NCBI GenBank assembly: GCA_013396915.1 | Contig: VWZL01002212.1 | Span: 62,001 to 126,000 of the forward strand | DNA from: Stercorarius parasiticus | Taxonomy: Eukaryota; Chordata; Aves; Charadriiformes; Stercorariidae | Direction: 5' to 3' | Length of the DNA: 64,000 bases | In this document: one piece after another, positions 41,516-53,300 of the stretch | How the letters are laid out: each line of letters opens with the position of its first letter | Position numbering within the stretch: the first letter of the stretch is position 1 | Position numbers and translations under genes: made by a program | The notes under the pieces: model-generated | Told to the model about the DNA's origin: nothing | Databases searched by the model: none | What the model saw: the letters and a program-made list of their open reading frames with translations, nothing else

Positions 41516-43230
41516 GTAGGATTGCATCTATGTGGCTGCTAATCCTTCACCCGCTCGCACTGGCTGGAAAGTAGCTGTTGGCTTAGTTTGTGCTGCCATC
41601 CATATACTGTCGTTGGACCCTCACTTTCTAAAGGTGGAAGGGGACATTAGAAAGCTCCAGAAGATCAGGGAGATGGGAGCATATTAAGGCAGGCTTTAGC
41701 AGTCTGATACTCCAAATGGCTTGGCTCCAGGCGAGTGAGAGAGGGGTTGTGCTGCTCTGCAAGTGAGCTGGCCCTCACAACCCCTTTTCCCCACCCCAAA
41801 GTGTCACTGCCTCTTTGAGACCAGCCCAATGTCACCACCACCTCACATATAAATACGTGAGGAAGAGTGAAACCTGGGTTTATTTGCTGAAGCAGCTACC
41901 TGCTTAGTGTTTAAAACCGTGGTTCCATTTCCATGGTATTATATGGCAGCATCATAACCTTTAGCAGTCCATGAATCAAAAGCTGTCAGCTTTTCCCCTT
42001 CTGCCATGAGCCTTGTGATTCGTGCCGTGTGTTTGAGTTTCTTGTGGTTAGCCGAAGCTTGCTTGCAAATTTTTCCGGTTTAGAAATGTCCATCATTTCC
42101 TGTGCTCGGGAACAACAGAGGAATGCCAGCCAAGGCAGGCAGCCTTTCCACACAGCTCCTCGCTCGTACACGCTGAGGGTGCTCCTGGTAAACAGGGTCA
42201 CTGCCTCTGCCTCTCCTGAAGCGAGACTCCGCTTTATGCCTTTCTCCTGGCGGGAGCTGGGGATTGGGAGGCTAGAGGGGGAAACTGGCCCCAAAATGTC
42301 AAAAAACAAACCAAACTGAGACCCCAAACAACCGAACGGAACCCCACAATTTTTTCTCCCGTTGTTGGGGAAAAAAAAAGTATGTATATACTTATGTGGA
42401 AATTTTCCTATTATTGTTATTATTTCAGCTTGTAGTTGGCCATGGGAACGCTTCCAAAGAAACCAGTACTCTGGGAAACCTTTTGTTTTCCAGAAAGGCT
42501 GTTATTCAAAAGCAATTAACATAAAAACATTAAAAATTGTCTAACTTCAGAGACAGAAGAATGGAGGAAGGAAACGTGAGAGCATGTGTGTGCCTGCGTG
42601 CGCAGGAGGGAATGCAGCAGGTCAGAGGCAGAAGGGGGAGACCAGGGGGCTCAGGTCGGCGCGTGGATGGGTGGAATTGCCAAGGAGGCTCGGGATGGGG
42701 AGACCGTGCACATGTCGATGCCGGAGCAGGGAGGACAGCTGGGGGGCTGCTGTCACCACAGAGGGTGGGACAAAGCCAAGGAGAGGTGAGGGGGCCCCAG
42801 GCAGCAGGAGTCCCAGGAGCGAGGGTGGAGACGCCCCAGCGTCTCACTCTTCTTCAGGCCAGGTATGAAGTTTGTGTTATGTGTTTTGGCAACTCCGAGT
42901 GCCTGTTGTGACGAGGTGCAGCCGTGGTTTCAAGACCAGGCTTGTCCTCTGGCAGCCTGGTGCAGTGTTCCCAAATTATCTCGCTTCCCACCATCAATGC
43001 TGGGCAAGGGCATCAGCAGCTACAGTGTCGGTGGTTTTATTGTGCAAGTTTTCTCCACCATTTCTCCAGTGGGTTTTGAACCAGCTGGCTGATTTCAGTC
43101 TCACTTGAGAGGGCAGAGGGTCGCTAGATATTAAGGTACTGCCTAGTTGTGTGGAAATGGAGGTCGACCAGAGGGAGTTCCCCGCTGCCCTGAGACAGAT
43201 CTCTCCGCCTTTCTCAAAAGAGCTCAGCGA

Positions 43231-43290
43231 TTTTAAAATCTGAACTGCAGCATACATAGCCTGAAGTAAGGCACTTTCTTTTGCAAGGGG
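43231..43290. repeat. Diverged dispersed repeat, copy A
   Basis: About 58 bases around ATTTTAAAATCTGAACTGCA and GGCACTTTCTTTTGCAAG closely resemble a segment at 46411-46470, in the same orientation and 3.2 kb away. Flanks diverge quickly. I could not assign a family; an old interspersed repeat is more likely than a local duplication, because the middle part differs by small gaps. Confidence 0.55.
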
Positions 43291-45411
43291 GGTGCAACAG
43301 CTATAAATTTACAGATTATCCGTTCGACCTTTCTATCTGTCTTTCCTCCCCCTGATTTTCCCTCATCTCTTACCCTGCTCATGTCCACATGCGTCGCTCT
43401 CAGCCAGCCAGAAACGTGGAATAGAGGTCAGTCCTCCTCGGGGAGGAACCTAGGGGACTCGGGAGGCAGCCAGAGGTAACATCACAGGCAGGAGACCCAT
43501 GGAAAGGAGAAGCGGCAGTGTGAAGGCTGTGAAGGCTGCGGTCGCTGGGGATGGGAGAGATGAACTGGAGTCGCTGGGGTGGGAGGGAGGGATGCAGAAG
43601 TTGATTAAATATCCCAAACCAGCCAGAATTCCTGAGATCAGTGACACTCAGAAGAACCTACCTGCGTCCCAGAAGCACGTTTGAAACAGAAATCCACACA
43701 GACCTTTGCTTAAATGAAAGTCTGAAATGCTAAGCTTGTTCTAAACTAGACAGTGGTCTCACGCTCTGAAAAACCCAGAGCAATGGGGCAAGAAGCGCTG
43801 CCACAAAAAGGCAAAAGGACTGTGAACAGCAGGGCTGGCAGAGCTGAAAGCAGCTCCGAGAAGGCTCAGGGGAGCACGGTGTGCCAGTGGCACGGGAGGA
43901 CGTGTCTGGGACTATTCTTCTCCTGCTGTAGAAGGAGGCTTTGCAGGTTTTCAGGGCAGTGTTTGTGTGCTGGTGTTTTCCTGCAAGCCTTCCCTTCCAT
44001 TCAAAGTGCAGCATAAACTTTTAATAGATCGTCAGTAGCCAGTGCCAGAGGGTCCCCCCGCTTCCATCCTTCCGTCTTGTTTCAAGATCAAATTTTAACT
44101 GAAACAAGATGTGGCAGACAAGATGAGTTTCTATAAAAAGGTTCTAAAATGCCATCTCAAGAGGAATGTATGTGACCCAGTTCAAAAACTGCTATGAAGA
44201 AAAGAAATGTTGAACACGCAGCCCCATTAGACACAGGAAGGTCTCCTTGTAAATCGTTTTATTCTTTGGCAGATATTTATTTAGGCTGGTTCCAGCAAAT
44301 GATAACATATTTTCTGCTTTGGTGCCCAGTAAATGTGTTTTGCTAATAGTTCCCATTCATATTATACTTTGTATTGTCATTGAATTTGTTGCACAGATAA
44401 CATGCACTCTTACTTGTTTCTTCTTCTTTCACAGTTTTTAAAGAGTTTAATTTACGTAATCTATTACCTGGTAGGCAGAAGAGATTTTGTTTGGGTTTTA
44501 AATCAAATCCTCATTTAAAATGTGTAATTTTTCATGATACAATATTCTAGGGTGACCATGTGATTTATCTGAGGAACCATTTAGAACATGGTAGAGGTTG
44601 TCATGGAGGGTTTGAAACCCACGTAGGGTGTTTAAACTTCCAGTTTGCATTTATGTAACACTGTACTTAAGTTGTCTGAGCCTCCCCAGAAGATTACCTG
44701 GATAAGTAGCAGAGGCAGCCAGGATTCCACTTTTGTTATTCAATCTCTTCTCAACATACGAAGTGCTCTCAAACAGCTGGTTATGTAAGTCAAGGTTTGG
44801 CGAGGTTGTATTTTGCAGTACTTGACTCTCTGCACTGCATAGTTTCTCGCTTGTTTTTTATTTGCCGTGCTTTCTGAGGGGTTGTATGTATCATCCTTAT
44901 TGCCAAAGCTCTGCAGCAGCATGAACACTTTGAGGAAAATATATATTAGAAGCGTAAACATGTTTTCACTGTAAAAAATATAAAGCTAAGCGTGGCTAAA
45001 GTAAGAGCCCAATATACATTTTTTTTAAGTACACTTATGCAAGTTTAAATAAATGAAAAATAGACTTTTAAACATTATCCATATTCACTGAGCTTGACAC
45101 AGTGTTGCTGTAGATGGTGGGCACTCAGAGCCAACCGCCATCTAAAGACCAGTAACAATCGTACTGTGTTTCTAGGGGTGATATTAAAATGGACCACTCC
45201 TTATCTGTGCCATGAAGTCAAAGAAAACTTTACCCCATAGAGCAGTGCTAGCTGTTTTACGTACACGCCGCAGAACTTTTCAAATATTTTGAAACCTGTG
45301 TTAGATCTGCGTGAGCAAAGCTAAGTAGTGACATTACATGAAGGTTAAGAAACAGCACATTCGCCAGTCATAAATGCAGAGTGCAGGCCTTAACATTCAA
45401 AACATAGGTGC

Positions 45412-45450
45412 CTTTTCTTCTTCTTCTTCCCCCCCCCCCTTTTTTTTTTT
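45412..45450. repeat. Pure pyrimidine tract: (TTC)n, then C10, then T12
   Basis: A TTC repeat passes directly into ten C and then twelve T residues. Homopolymer joins like this are prone to length change and to sequencing or assembly error. Confidence 0.85.
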
Positions 45451-46410
45451 TAAAGTTGACTGGTGGATTTAGACATAACACTTACTCTAATGGAAGCTGT
45501 GAGTTTAAGTATCCTAGGCAGTCTCTAGCATGAGAAGTCACAGAGCTTGTATTACAAAATGAAATATAAAGCTGCCTCAAGCCACAGACGGCAAGCAGTT
45601 TGTTTTGATAAGATTCTGGGGACAGGCTGACAGCTTAGTTCATTGACGTTGCTATTGCTTGAATTTGGGCATTAATCTTGCTATCTAGTGGACACATCTT
45701 AAAATGTGTTTTAAAACTTGCTAGCCTGAGTGTACACCTAGCCAGGGTGTACAAAAACAGGACAAGGGGTTGCAGTGGTGAAGGGGGAAAAAGAGAGGTC
45801 CTCTGCCTAAAAGCACATGGTACTTCTCTGCCTTGAGCATTAGACACATGTTCTTCAGTAGCAAAGCATGGAGGACAGAAACCTCAGAAGAAAACAGCAT
45901 GCCTGGCACAGGCCCCCAGTTTGGCTTTCTCACCAGTTTGGACACTTCTCTCTGGGCACAACATCAAAGGGTCTCAATTGCTTCCACTTTATCGTGGTTC
46001 TTTGTGGTGGCAAAAAATAGGCGATAGAGGAGGACTTCTGCCTAGGTGAGGCCTGAAGTCCCCAGGAACTGAGAAGATCCACAGGCTCCTGGACCATCTT
46101 ATGCCCTTTACACACCTGGAGTGCTGTACTTAGCCAGCCACTCCATGATGTAAATCAGACAAGGCCCATTCATCAAACCAGTAAATATGTGAAATAACAT
46201 GAGGTACGTGCCATACAAAAGCAAGCATCTCTGTGAATCTTCAAGTTAGTGTTTACATTTGAAAGTAGTAACCAGAACAAAACTGAGTCCTGTCTGCACT
46301 TTCTGCAATTAAAAACTCAAAGCATACGTGCACAAAGCAGGACTTGGAGTAGATGTGCTGAGTGAAACACCATCTAGAGAGGTCTGTCTGCAAGTGGAGA
46401 CAGAACGTGG

Positions 46411-46470
46411 GTATTTTAAAGTCTGAACTGTACATGTACAGCCTTATATGAGGTACTTTCTTTTGCAAGA
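46411..46470. repeat. Diverged dispersed repeat, copy B
   Basis: Partner of the segment at 43231-43290. It reads ATTTTAAAGTCTGAACTGTA and then GAGGTACTTTCTTTTGCAAG. The two outer blocks are nearly identical between copies and the centre differs. Confidence 0.55.
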
Positions 46471-47130
46471 GAAGTGAAGGCTCCTGAATTTTCTGAATTT
46501 GCCTCTCTCCCTGTATCCCCTTTCAATGCCTTTTTGATTTTTTCCAGATAGTCCTGGCCTTTGTAGGAGTTTGGTTAGGGAATAGAAACCATATTGTTTA
46601 ACATGGGTGACCAGTCACACAGCATATTTGAATCCTGAACAAAAATGCTTGGAGATATTGGTACCATTCAGCAACCCATAGGCAAAAATTGCTTTTATTG
46701 AACCTCTTCACTACATGGTTATAAGAAAAGACTGTAAAAAAAGTTATCCATTTGTGGTCAGAAGTATCAAGTACAACAAATTACTCTTACTGAATACTTC
46801 AGTTACTGTACTTGGCAGTGAATTTGCTTTAACTCCAGAAGAGCACTGCAAATGAAATCTTCATCAGGGATGCAAACCAGTTGTGCAATACTGGGCTTTC
46901 TCTTCCTCACGCCATCGTCCTGTTCCCCATCCCGGATTCAGTCTGCCTCCCAAGAAATATATTCTATTGAGGCAGCAGAAAATTTAAGGAGCTCCGACCT
47001 GCAGAAGCCAGCATAGCAGCTGAGCTATTTGGGATGAAAGTACTATGAGACAACGGCAGTTCCAGCAGGATTTGGCTCAGGGATCGTGTGGGAAGCCTTT
47101 CCACTGCCAGACCAGTGATGAAAAAAGAGA

Positions 47131-47147
47131 GAGGGGGTGGGGGGGGG
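47131..47147. repeat. G-run
   Basis: GAGGGGGTGGGGGGGGG; it has guanine-quadruplex potential on the plus strand but sits outside any recognised promoter. Confidence 0.7.
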
Positions 47148-47388
47148 ACACAAGCTCCAAGTTGTGAATCACCCGCCCGTGTTGGCCAAGGAGGGTTCGA
47201 GCCTGCAGATGGAAACGGGAGGGAAGCAACCACTGAAGCTGAGCTCTGTGGACTTGCCCCCCTTGCTCCCTGCTAGGGAGAACTGTGCTTTTTTTCCCCT
47301 CTGAGGTGTACCTTCTCATACAGCATTTACCGTTATTAATTGGAGTATCTCTCTCCACCACCCTAATCAAACGGTGCTGACATTGCAG

Positions 47389-47456
47389 AGTTGGTGGTAA
47401 GAGCGACGTCTGACATGCTGGCCAAGTCAGCCGGAGGATTGTTTGCCTCAGGCCTG
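47389..47456 (+). other. Weak candidate exon
   Basis: A 68-base block between an acceptor (GTGCTGACATTGCAG) and a consensus donor (CTG then GTGAGT). One frame is open: it reads LVVRATSDMLAKSAGGLF and ends at a codon boundary. That end phase does not join in frame to the block at 55893 (it would stop after six codons), so if both are real they are alternative or non-coding exons. No family is recognised. Confidence 0.15.
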
Positions 47457-50369
47457 GTGAGTAGAGGTCTCTGCCTAATTCTATTCAGGATAAAATGATT
47501 AACGGCAATGAAGCACGTGCGGACTGCCCAGGAAAGGAAGTAGCCTCTATCTTTGAGAGAGAGCTTGACTCTTGGCTTTTTTTTTTCCCCCCTCAAAAAC
47601 ACTTAAGTTTTGACTCTTTCTCCCACCGGAGCAAAATACCACCAAGTAAAAGATGGCAGTGAGCACATTCGAAATGGGTGTTATGCCAAAAATCAACAAG
47701 AGGTGAAAAAAATAGCTGAGGAAGAGGAGTTTAAAATCAAAACTGCACGCATCCTGAGATGTCCCTCATTGTAGCAAGTACATCTTTCAGCCAGCTACTT
47801 TGGAAGTGATTTCCTACTGCGAAGGACAGGTACCCGTCCGGCCCTGCGCCAGACCAAACGTCCTGCAGCCGGAGTCAGCCGGGAGTGGGATTTTGGCCGA
47901 GACTTCAGTGGCAACACACGTCAGCCACAAAACGGCTTCCAAGTCGTAATTTTCCTCAAATGTGGTACAGAAGAGAGATTTTTGCCTCTCCCTGTTGTTG
48001 TGGGCTGGGCTGATTTATCAAGAAACACCAGGGACCTGCTCAGGTACCCATGGAGTGAACTTTAATATAGTTTGATTCCAGCGAGGGGCCTGCTTGTCAC
48101 CCTGTTTCCTGGTCCCTTGGGAAACAACCGGGGAAAGCAGGACCCTTGGCAGCAGGCTTGACCCCATGTCGCAATAGATGGGGCCACCTGTGTCTGTGTC
48201 ACTGTGCCGGCGTCCAAGCCAAACAGCTCGCTTCCTGGAGTCCCCGGCTGGAGGGGAATGTCGCGGTGCGTCAGGGCTTGGAGCGGAAAGCGGATAGTGC
48301 TGCAGGGAGCACACGCTGTGACCGGCTGGGATGTAGGCATTGCTCCTGTGAGCTAATGGCAGCAGATGGCTCGGTCCTCTCCTTGATGGCAGGAGAGAGG
48401 CAGGGAAGCCGGAGGGAGGGGGAATTTTTCCCTGGAAACCTATCTGCCTGGCAGATATCAAGGCCAGCATCTGCATGTCCTGGGAAGTTCAGACAGACCT
48501 GTTACACCCCTGGTTCAGCCCCGGAGCTCCTCAGCTGCTTGGCGGGGGGTGGGTTTTGTGGACAGTCCTGCATCAGCCTATTGCAAAAGTTTAAAAAAAT
48601 TATTTTCACAGCTCTTCCCCCTCTTCGCCACCCCCTGCTGAGGCGCCAAACCTCTGGTTTGTTTCTCAGAAACTAATTAAAGCTTTGCTCCACCAAAGCT
48701 TGGCCACCATAAAAATCAGGTAGAAAAGCATAGCGGTCCATATAATAAAATGGATTTTCTCTATAGAAATATGCTGCAGATTGGATGACAGTCACGTTTC
48801 TTTGTGTTTTCTGTATTTCTCCCTCTTAGTGCACACGTTTCCCCTGTGCTGTGGTGCCCATCACCACAGTTTGGGGCAGCCCCCGACATGCAGCGCGGTG
48901 CCAGGGCTGGGCTGGGGCAGCCGGTGTCTGGGACAGGAGCTGGCCTCTGCATTCCCTCTGTGTGGAGAGAGAGGGAAGAGGGACGACATGCCCCTCTGCT
49001 TGTCCAAATCAGCATATAGGCGGTGATACATAAGGCTGAGGCACACTGAAGAAGCGTGAAAGTCACCACTATGGCATATGGAAAATAGTGGCTTTAATGA
49101 GCTACGCTGGCTCTGGGTGAAGGGATGAGATTATGCAATGCTTTTTGCCTGCCCCCTGTTCTCCCAGCCTGGCTCCCTATGGGATAATTGCTTTTCAAGG
49201 TATGAATGGAGATGCCACAGCCTTCCTCCAAAGCTCAGTAGCTGGCCGATTGCTTTTTCAGTGTGAGTGTTCAGAAAAACATTCTTAAACTGTGGTGTCT
49301 CCAGAGGTTTGTGGTAAGAGAACAACATTAATTTGCCCAGTCCAGAAGCAGAAAGATGAAAAAAGAGTAAAATACACTGTGTTCTTTGTTCCAAATACCT
49401 GGAATTAGTGTCCTTGTTGGAGACAAGTGCCATAAATGGCTTTAATGTGTTTTTTTTCTCTTGTTCGTGGAGCAATGCAGTATTGCTGCCACAGCACTGA
49501 TGCACTGTACAGCACAATCCACCTATTTTCACTTCTTAATGAGCAGTGACTCTAATTACTGTAGACATCGCATTGGGTGTACACCCATGCTTTATTGCAT
49601 TTTCCAAAGGGGAGTGTGTCATATCAGCTTCTGGAGAAGTTCAGGATAGCTGCCTGTGTCATGGAAAAATAAGACTTGATTAACAGAGGATGTAGCAAGC
49701 CAAAGTAAATACTATAAATGTGTAAAGCAGTTAAGGTCGTGTAGATTAGTACATATGAAGGGATGTGTAAACCTGAGTGCTCGACATGATTGATTTTACG
49801 TCGAAAGGGAAGTCATTGTGTTACTACATTTTTAGTTGCAGGTCCCTGCTGGCGGTGTTGGAGCTATCTCAATGTCCTGCTCAACTCAAAATCTCAAATA
49901 TCGTGAAGAGTTGGGCCTGCGTTCAGATCTTTCCTGACTTGTAAATACGGAAGGATGAGTAACGAGAGAGGAAAAGTGAAAATTTAAAAAGCGTGCCCAT
50001 CAGCAAAAAGCAGTGATGTGCCCACGTGACACCTCTTGGTCGAATCACATACCCCGTGTTTAAAAAAAAAAATCACCTCGCGTGAATGGTAGGGGTGGTG
50101 GTAGCTGAGTAATGGGACCATCTGAAAGGCAGGAGGAGCGCTTTGCAAGCTTTTGGGTCTTGCCTCAGAGCTGCTCTTACCCCTTTTTGTGTTGCTGACA
50201 CACACAGCTGCAGAAAAGGAAGCAGGTGAAAAGCTGCAGTTACTTCAACCAGTCACTGCGACACATCCAGTTCACTTGGTTACTCAGAAAGCATGAATTA
50301 TCATTTTCTTACCCTGTCATTTAAAGACAAATGTTTTACAGCACAAAACCCATCATTATGTGTACATAC

Positions 50370-50382
50370 AAAAAAAAAAAAA
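50370..50382. repeat. Poly(A) tract
   Basis: Thirteen A residues, followed shortly by GGTGTTTTGGGTTTTTTT. There is no retrotransposon body upstream that I can identify. Confidence 0.6.
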
Positions 50383-53300
50383 GGTGTTTTGGGTTTTTTT
50401 TACTACAATCATAAGACTTTTAGACTTGCTAAGAGGTGGGTCCAACTTGTGGTTAAGTCCTGCAGACGATAGTCTTGCTGATCTCAGGATTTTCCAAAGA
50501 TTAAAATGCAGATGTCTGGATTTCTCAAAACCCCACGAAACTTCAAAAACATTAGACCCATTTCACTCTTCCCCAGATATCCGAGATGGCCATAAACCGC
50601 TTGAGTGTCCTGGCAAGATTTCCTGTAATAGACAATCCGTCGAATAGCTCTTAGTTGCTTGTTAGCAATTCTAGGTTTTCCATTTTAGCAAACAAAATCA
50701 AAGTTTATCCCTTAGCTTTCGCTTACCTACGATAAGTTATTTATAAGGTGCACCCCTATGTGTATATGCGGGTGCAATAGTTCTTCCGGTTGTGCTGTTT
50801 TTATAACAGAGTGCCATTCAAAACACGCACGGGGGGTGGTGGTGGGGTGTGTGTTCTGTATAGAGATGTATATAAAGTCTGAACCAGGACAAATAAAGAA
50901 ATCTCCCAATAAACCCTCACACTCCCATGATGGTGATCACCCTGCCATCCCCAGTGCTGCTTCCTTCAGGAGCCTGAGGCCAAGGCAGGGAGGTCGGGAC
51001 CTGCCCGCAGCACTGCCCTGGATGTGGGCTCCTCTAGATGAGGGTTTGCGTTAGCTCGATCTAATGGAAGCCATTACCCGGAGATAAGCCTGGAGTGCTC
51101 ACGCAAAGTTCCTGGTGAAATCTTTCCAATGCATATATTTACGTTAAGGGTTTGTACATGTATTTACACTCAGGGTTTGTAGATAGAGTTACAGTGTGAC
51201 AAATATCCCTAATCTAGACAAGTTGGCAGGAAAGAGACAGTATTAGGAACAGAAGAAAGGCCCACTTGCCTGCTTATGTGAAATCTGGAAGGTCTCAGTG
51301 TGTGAGCGTGTCTTTTCGTTTCCTAAAGTTGTTTTAAGTTTCTCAAGCGGTAACTGGGAGCCTTGGGTGGCCATACAGTTTGAGAAACAGAAGTTTGCTT
51401 GCTGATGGAAAACGCTTTGTACATTAGGATAGCTGGCTGGCTCCATGGCAAGCCATTTTTGATTTTCGGGTGAAATCATTCCATTTTAAGCTTTGCTTCA
51501 ATCTCCCTTTTGATAGAAGGGCTGCTGCAGAGGATGCTTCTGGCTTTATCCTTTTGCCTGCCTTTTTGGCAACGTGGGCCATTAGCTTTCCTCTTGTGGT
51601 TTCAGCTTTTCTTCTTGCTTTTCCACTTGGAATTTTTCTTCTTCTAGTGCTTCTTTTCTGTTTTCAGTGAGCAGTTTCTGCAGATCTGCAGCTGTATTCT
51701 ACTGATTTTCTGTAAACACCTTCCTTTGATTTACTTGGTCATTTATTTTTCAGTCCTCATTTTTAAGATGAATATCACAGGGCTGTGGTGGTTTGAGGGG
51801 TTTTGGTTGGGTGGTTGTTGCGTTTTTTGGAGCAGGGAGGAGAAGTGGGAGGTGGAGGGGATCACATCTCCCAGGGCAGGTGCTGTTACTAATTATGCCT
51901 TGGAGATTATTTCTCAGTGGCTTAGATATAATTACCACTTGATCAAACTTGTATGTGCTACTTAGGACAAAATAAAGCCTCGCCTTCTGTATGACCCAAA
52001 AAACAAGCTGTTACTTCAAATATTCATTTTTAGGGGGTCAGAAAACAGCATCTGTAATTCTTATGCATCCTAAAGCCCCTGAACCTCTTCCCACAGAGGC
52101 CACCCCTGCAGCCCCCCTCCTGCCAAAACCTGGACACCTACAGCCAGCACAGAGGTGCAAAGGAGGACTTTTAGGACACCTCTTACTGCTGGATTCTGGT
52201 TATGGCTTTTGAGAACTGCTTAGAAATATATGTTGTAGGACAGGATTTTTAACCTTGTCCAGTGTCTTTTCCAAGTTTGGAAAAGCTGGAGGTAGATGGT
52301 TGTGCTAAATAGGTCATGAAGGTAATAGAGACGTGGCCTGAAAGGCAGAGAAGTTCTGGGAGAATGACAAGGGCCCCTCTGTCTCTCTGTCTGCCCTTGA
52401 GTATTTTTTTTTCCTACTCTGATCTCACGCTTTCACCACTTAGATCCAGTCCTGGGAGCAATATCAGGTGCCTCCTGGTGACAAGAAGCACATGCTATGT
52501 GAGCTGGTCAGACGATATGGGTGTTGAGTCAAAATCCACTGAGTTGGTAAGACTCGTTCCCAAGTCTTCAGAGAGGAGCAGATCCCCAAAAGGGATCTGG
52601 ACAGAGTTCAGACAGTCTATGCCCAAGCCTGCAGTCCTCTGTATCCTCACACAGCTGCTGACTGGATCTTGGATGGTTACCCAGACATCTGAAGCTCTTC
52701 CTTTGAGCGTGCCCAGAGACATGTCAGCCTCAACAGAGCTGAGCAGCTCGGTGCCAGCCTCCTGCCCACGTTCTGTCCTCCAGCAGCAGATGCAGTGCTC
52801 TTCCAGATCGCATTCTGCAAAAAGGCTATTGTAGGCTATTGCCTTTGTTGGAAATACAGCCAGTACAGGGATGCTGCTGCAGCTCCTGCTCTCCTTATCC
52901 AACCGCCCAGGATGAGGATGCTTCCCCTGGACCTTTGATATGGGCTCAGTCTCTTCTTTCACCTAACAGATTCGAAGCACCTCTCCCATTTTCCGGAGAG
53001 TGTCCAAACTACCAGGGCTGTATAACTGGTTTGCAGTGGGTGCAATCCCATGACTCGTAGGGTTGGAGGGATTAATCGAGAGACTGTTAAGCACAGTGAG
53101 CAGAGCGTGTGTGCGAAAGGTGGAAGAGTAGGATTCTGCTCCTTATTCCAAAAATATCCATGTGGCTTATGTGTACTTTTTATGAAAGGTATAAACAGAC
53201 CTTGTGGTGAGAGTCGCTGCCCAAAGACTCCAGAGAGGTTTGTGTGTCCCAGTGGCATTGTATATAGGAAATGTACAGGAAGAATGGCTTTTGCACTCTC

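Noticed and set aside
48018..48676. Overlapping 152-codon minus and 176-codon plus open frames
   Set aside because: Both strands are open over the same GC-rich DNA. No family resemblance or gene structure was seen.
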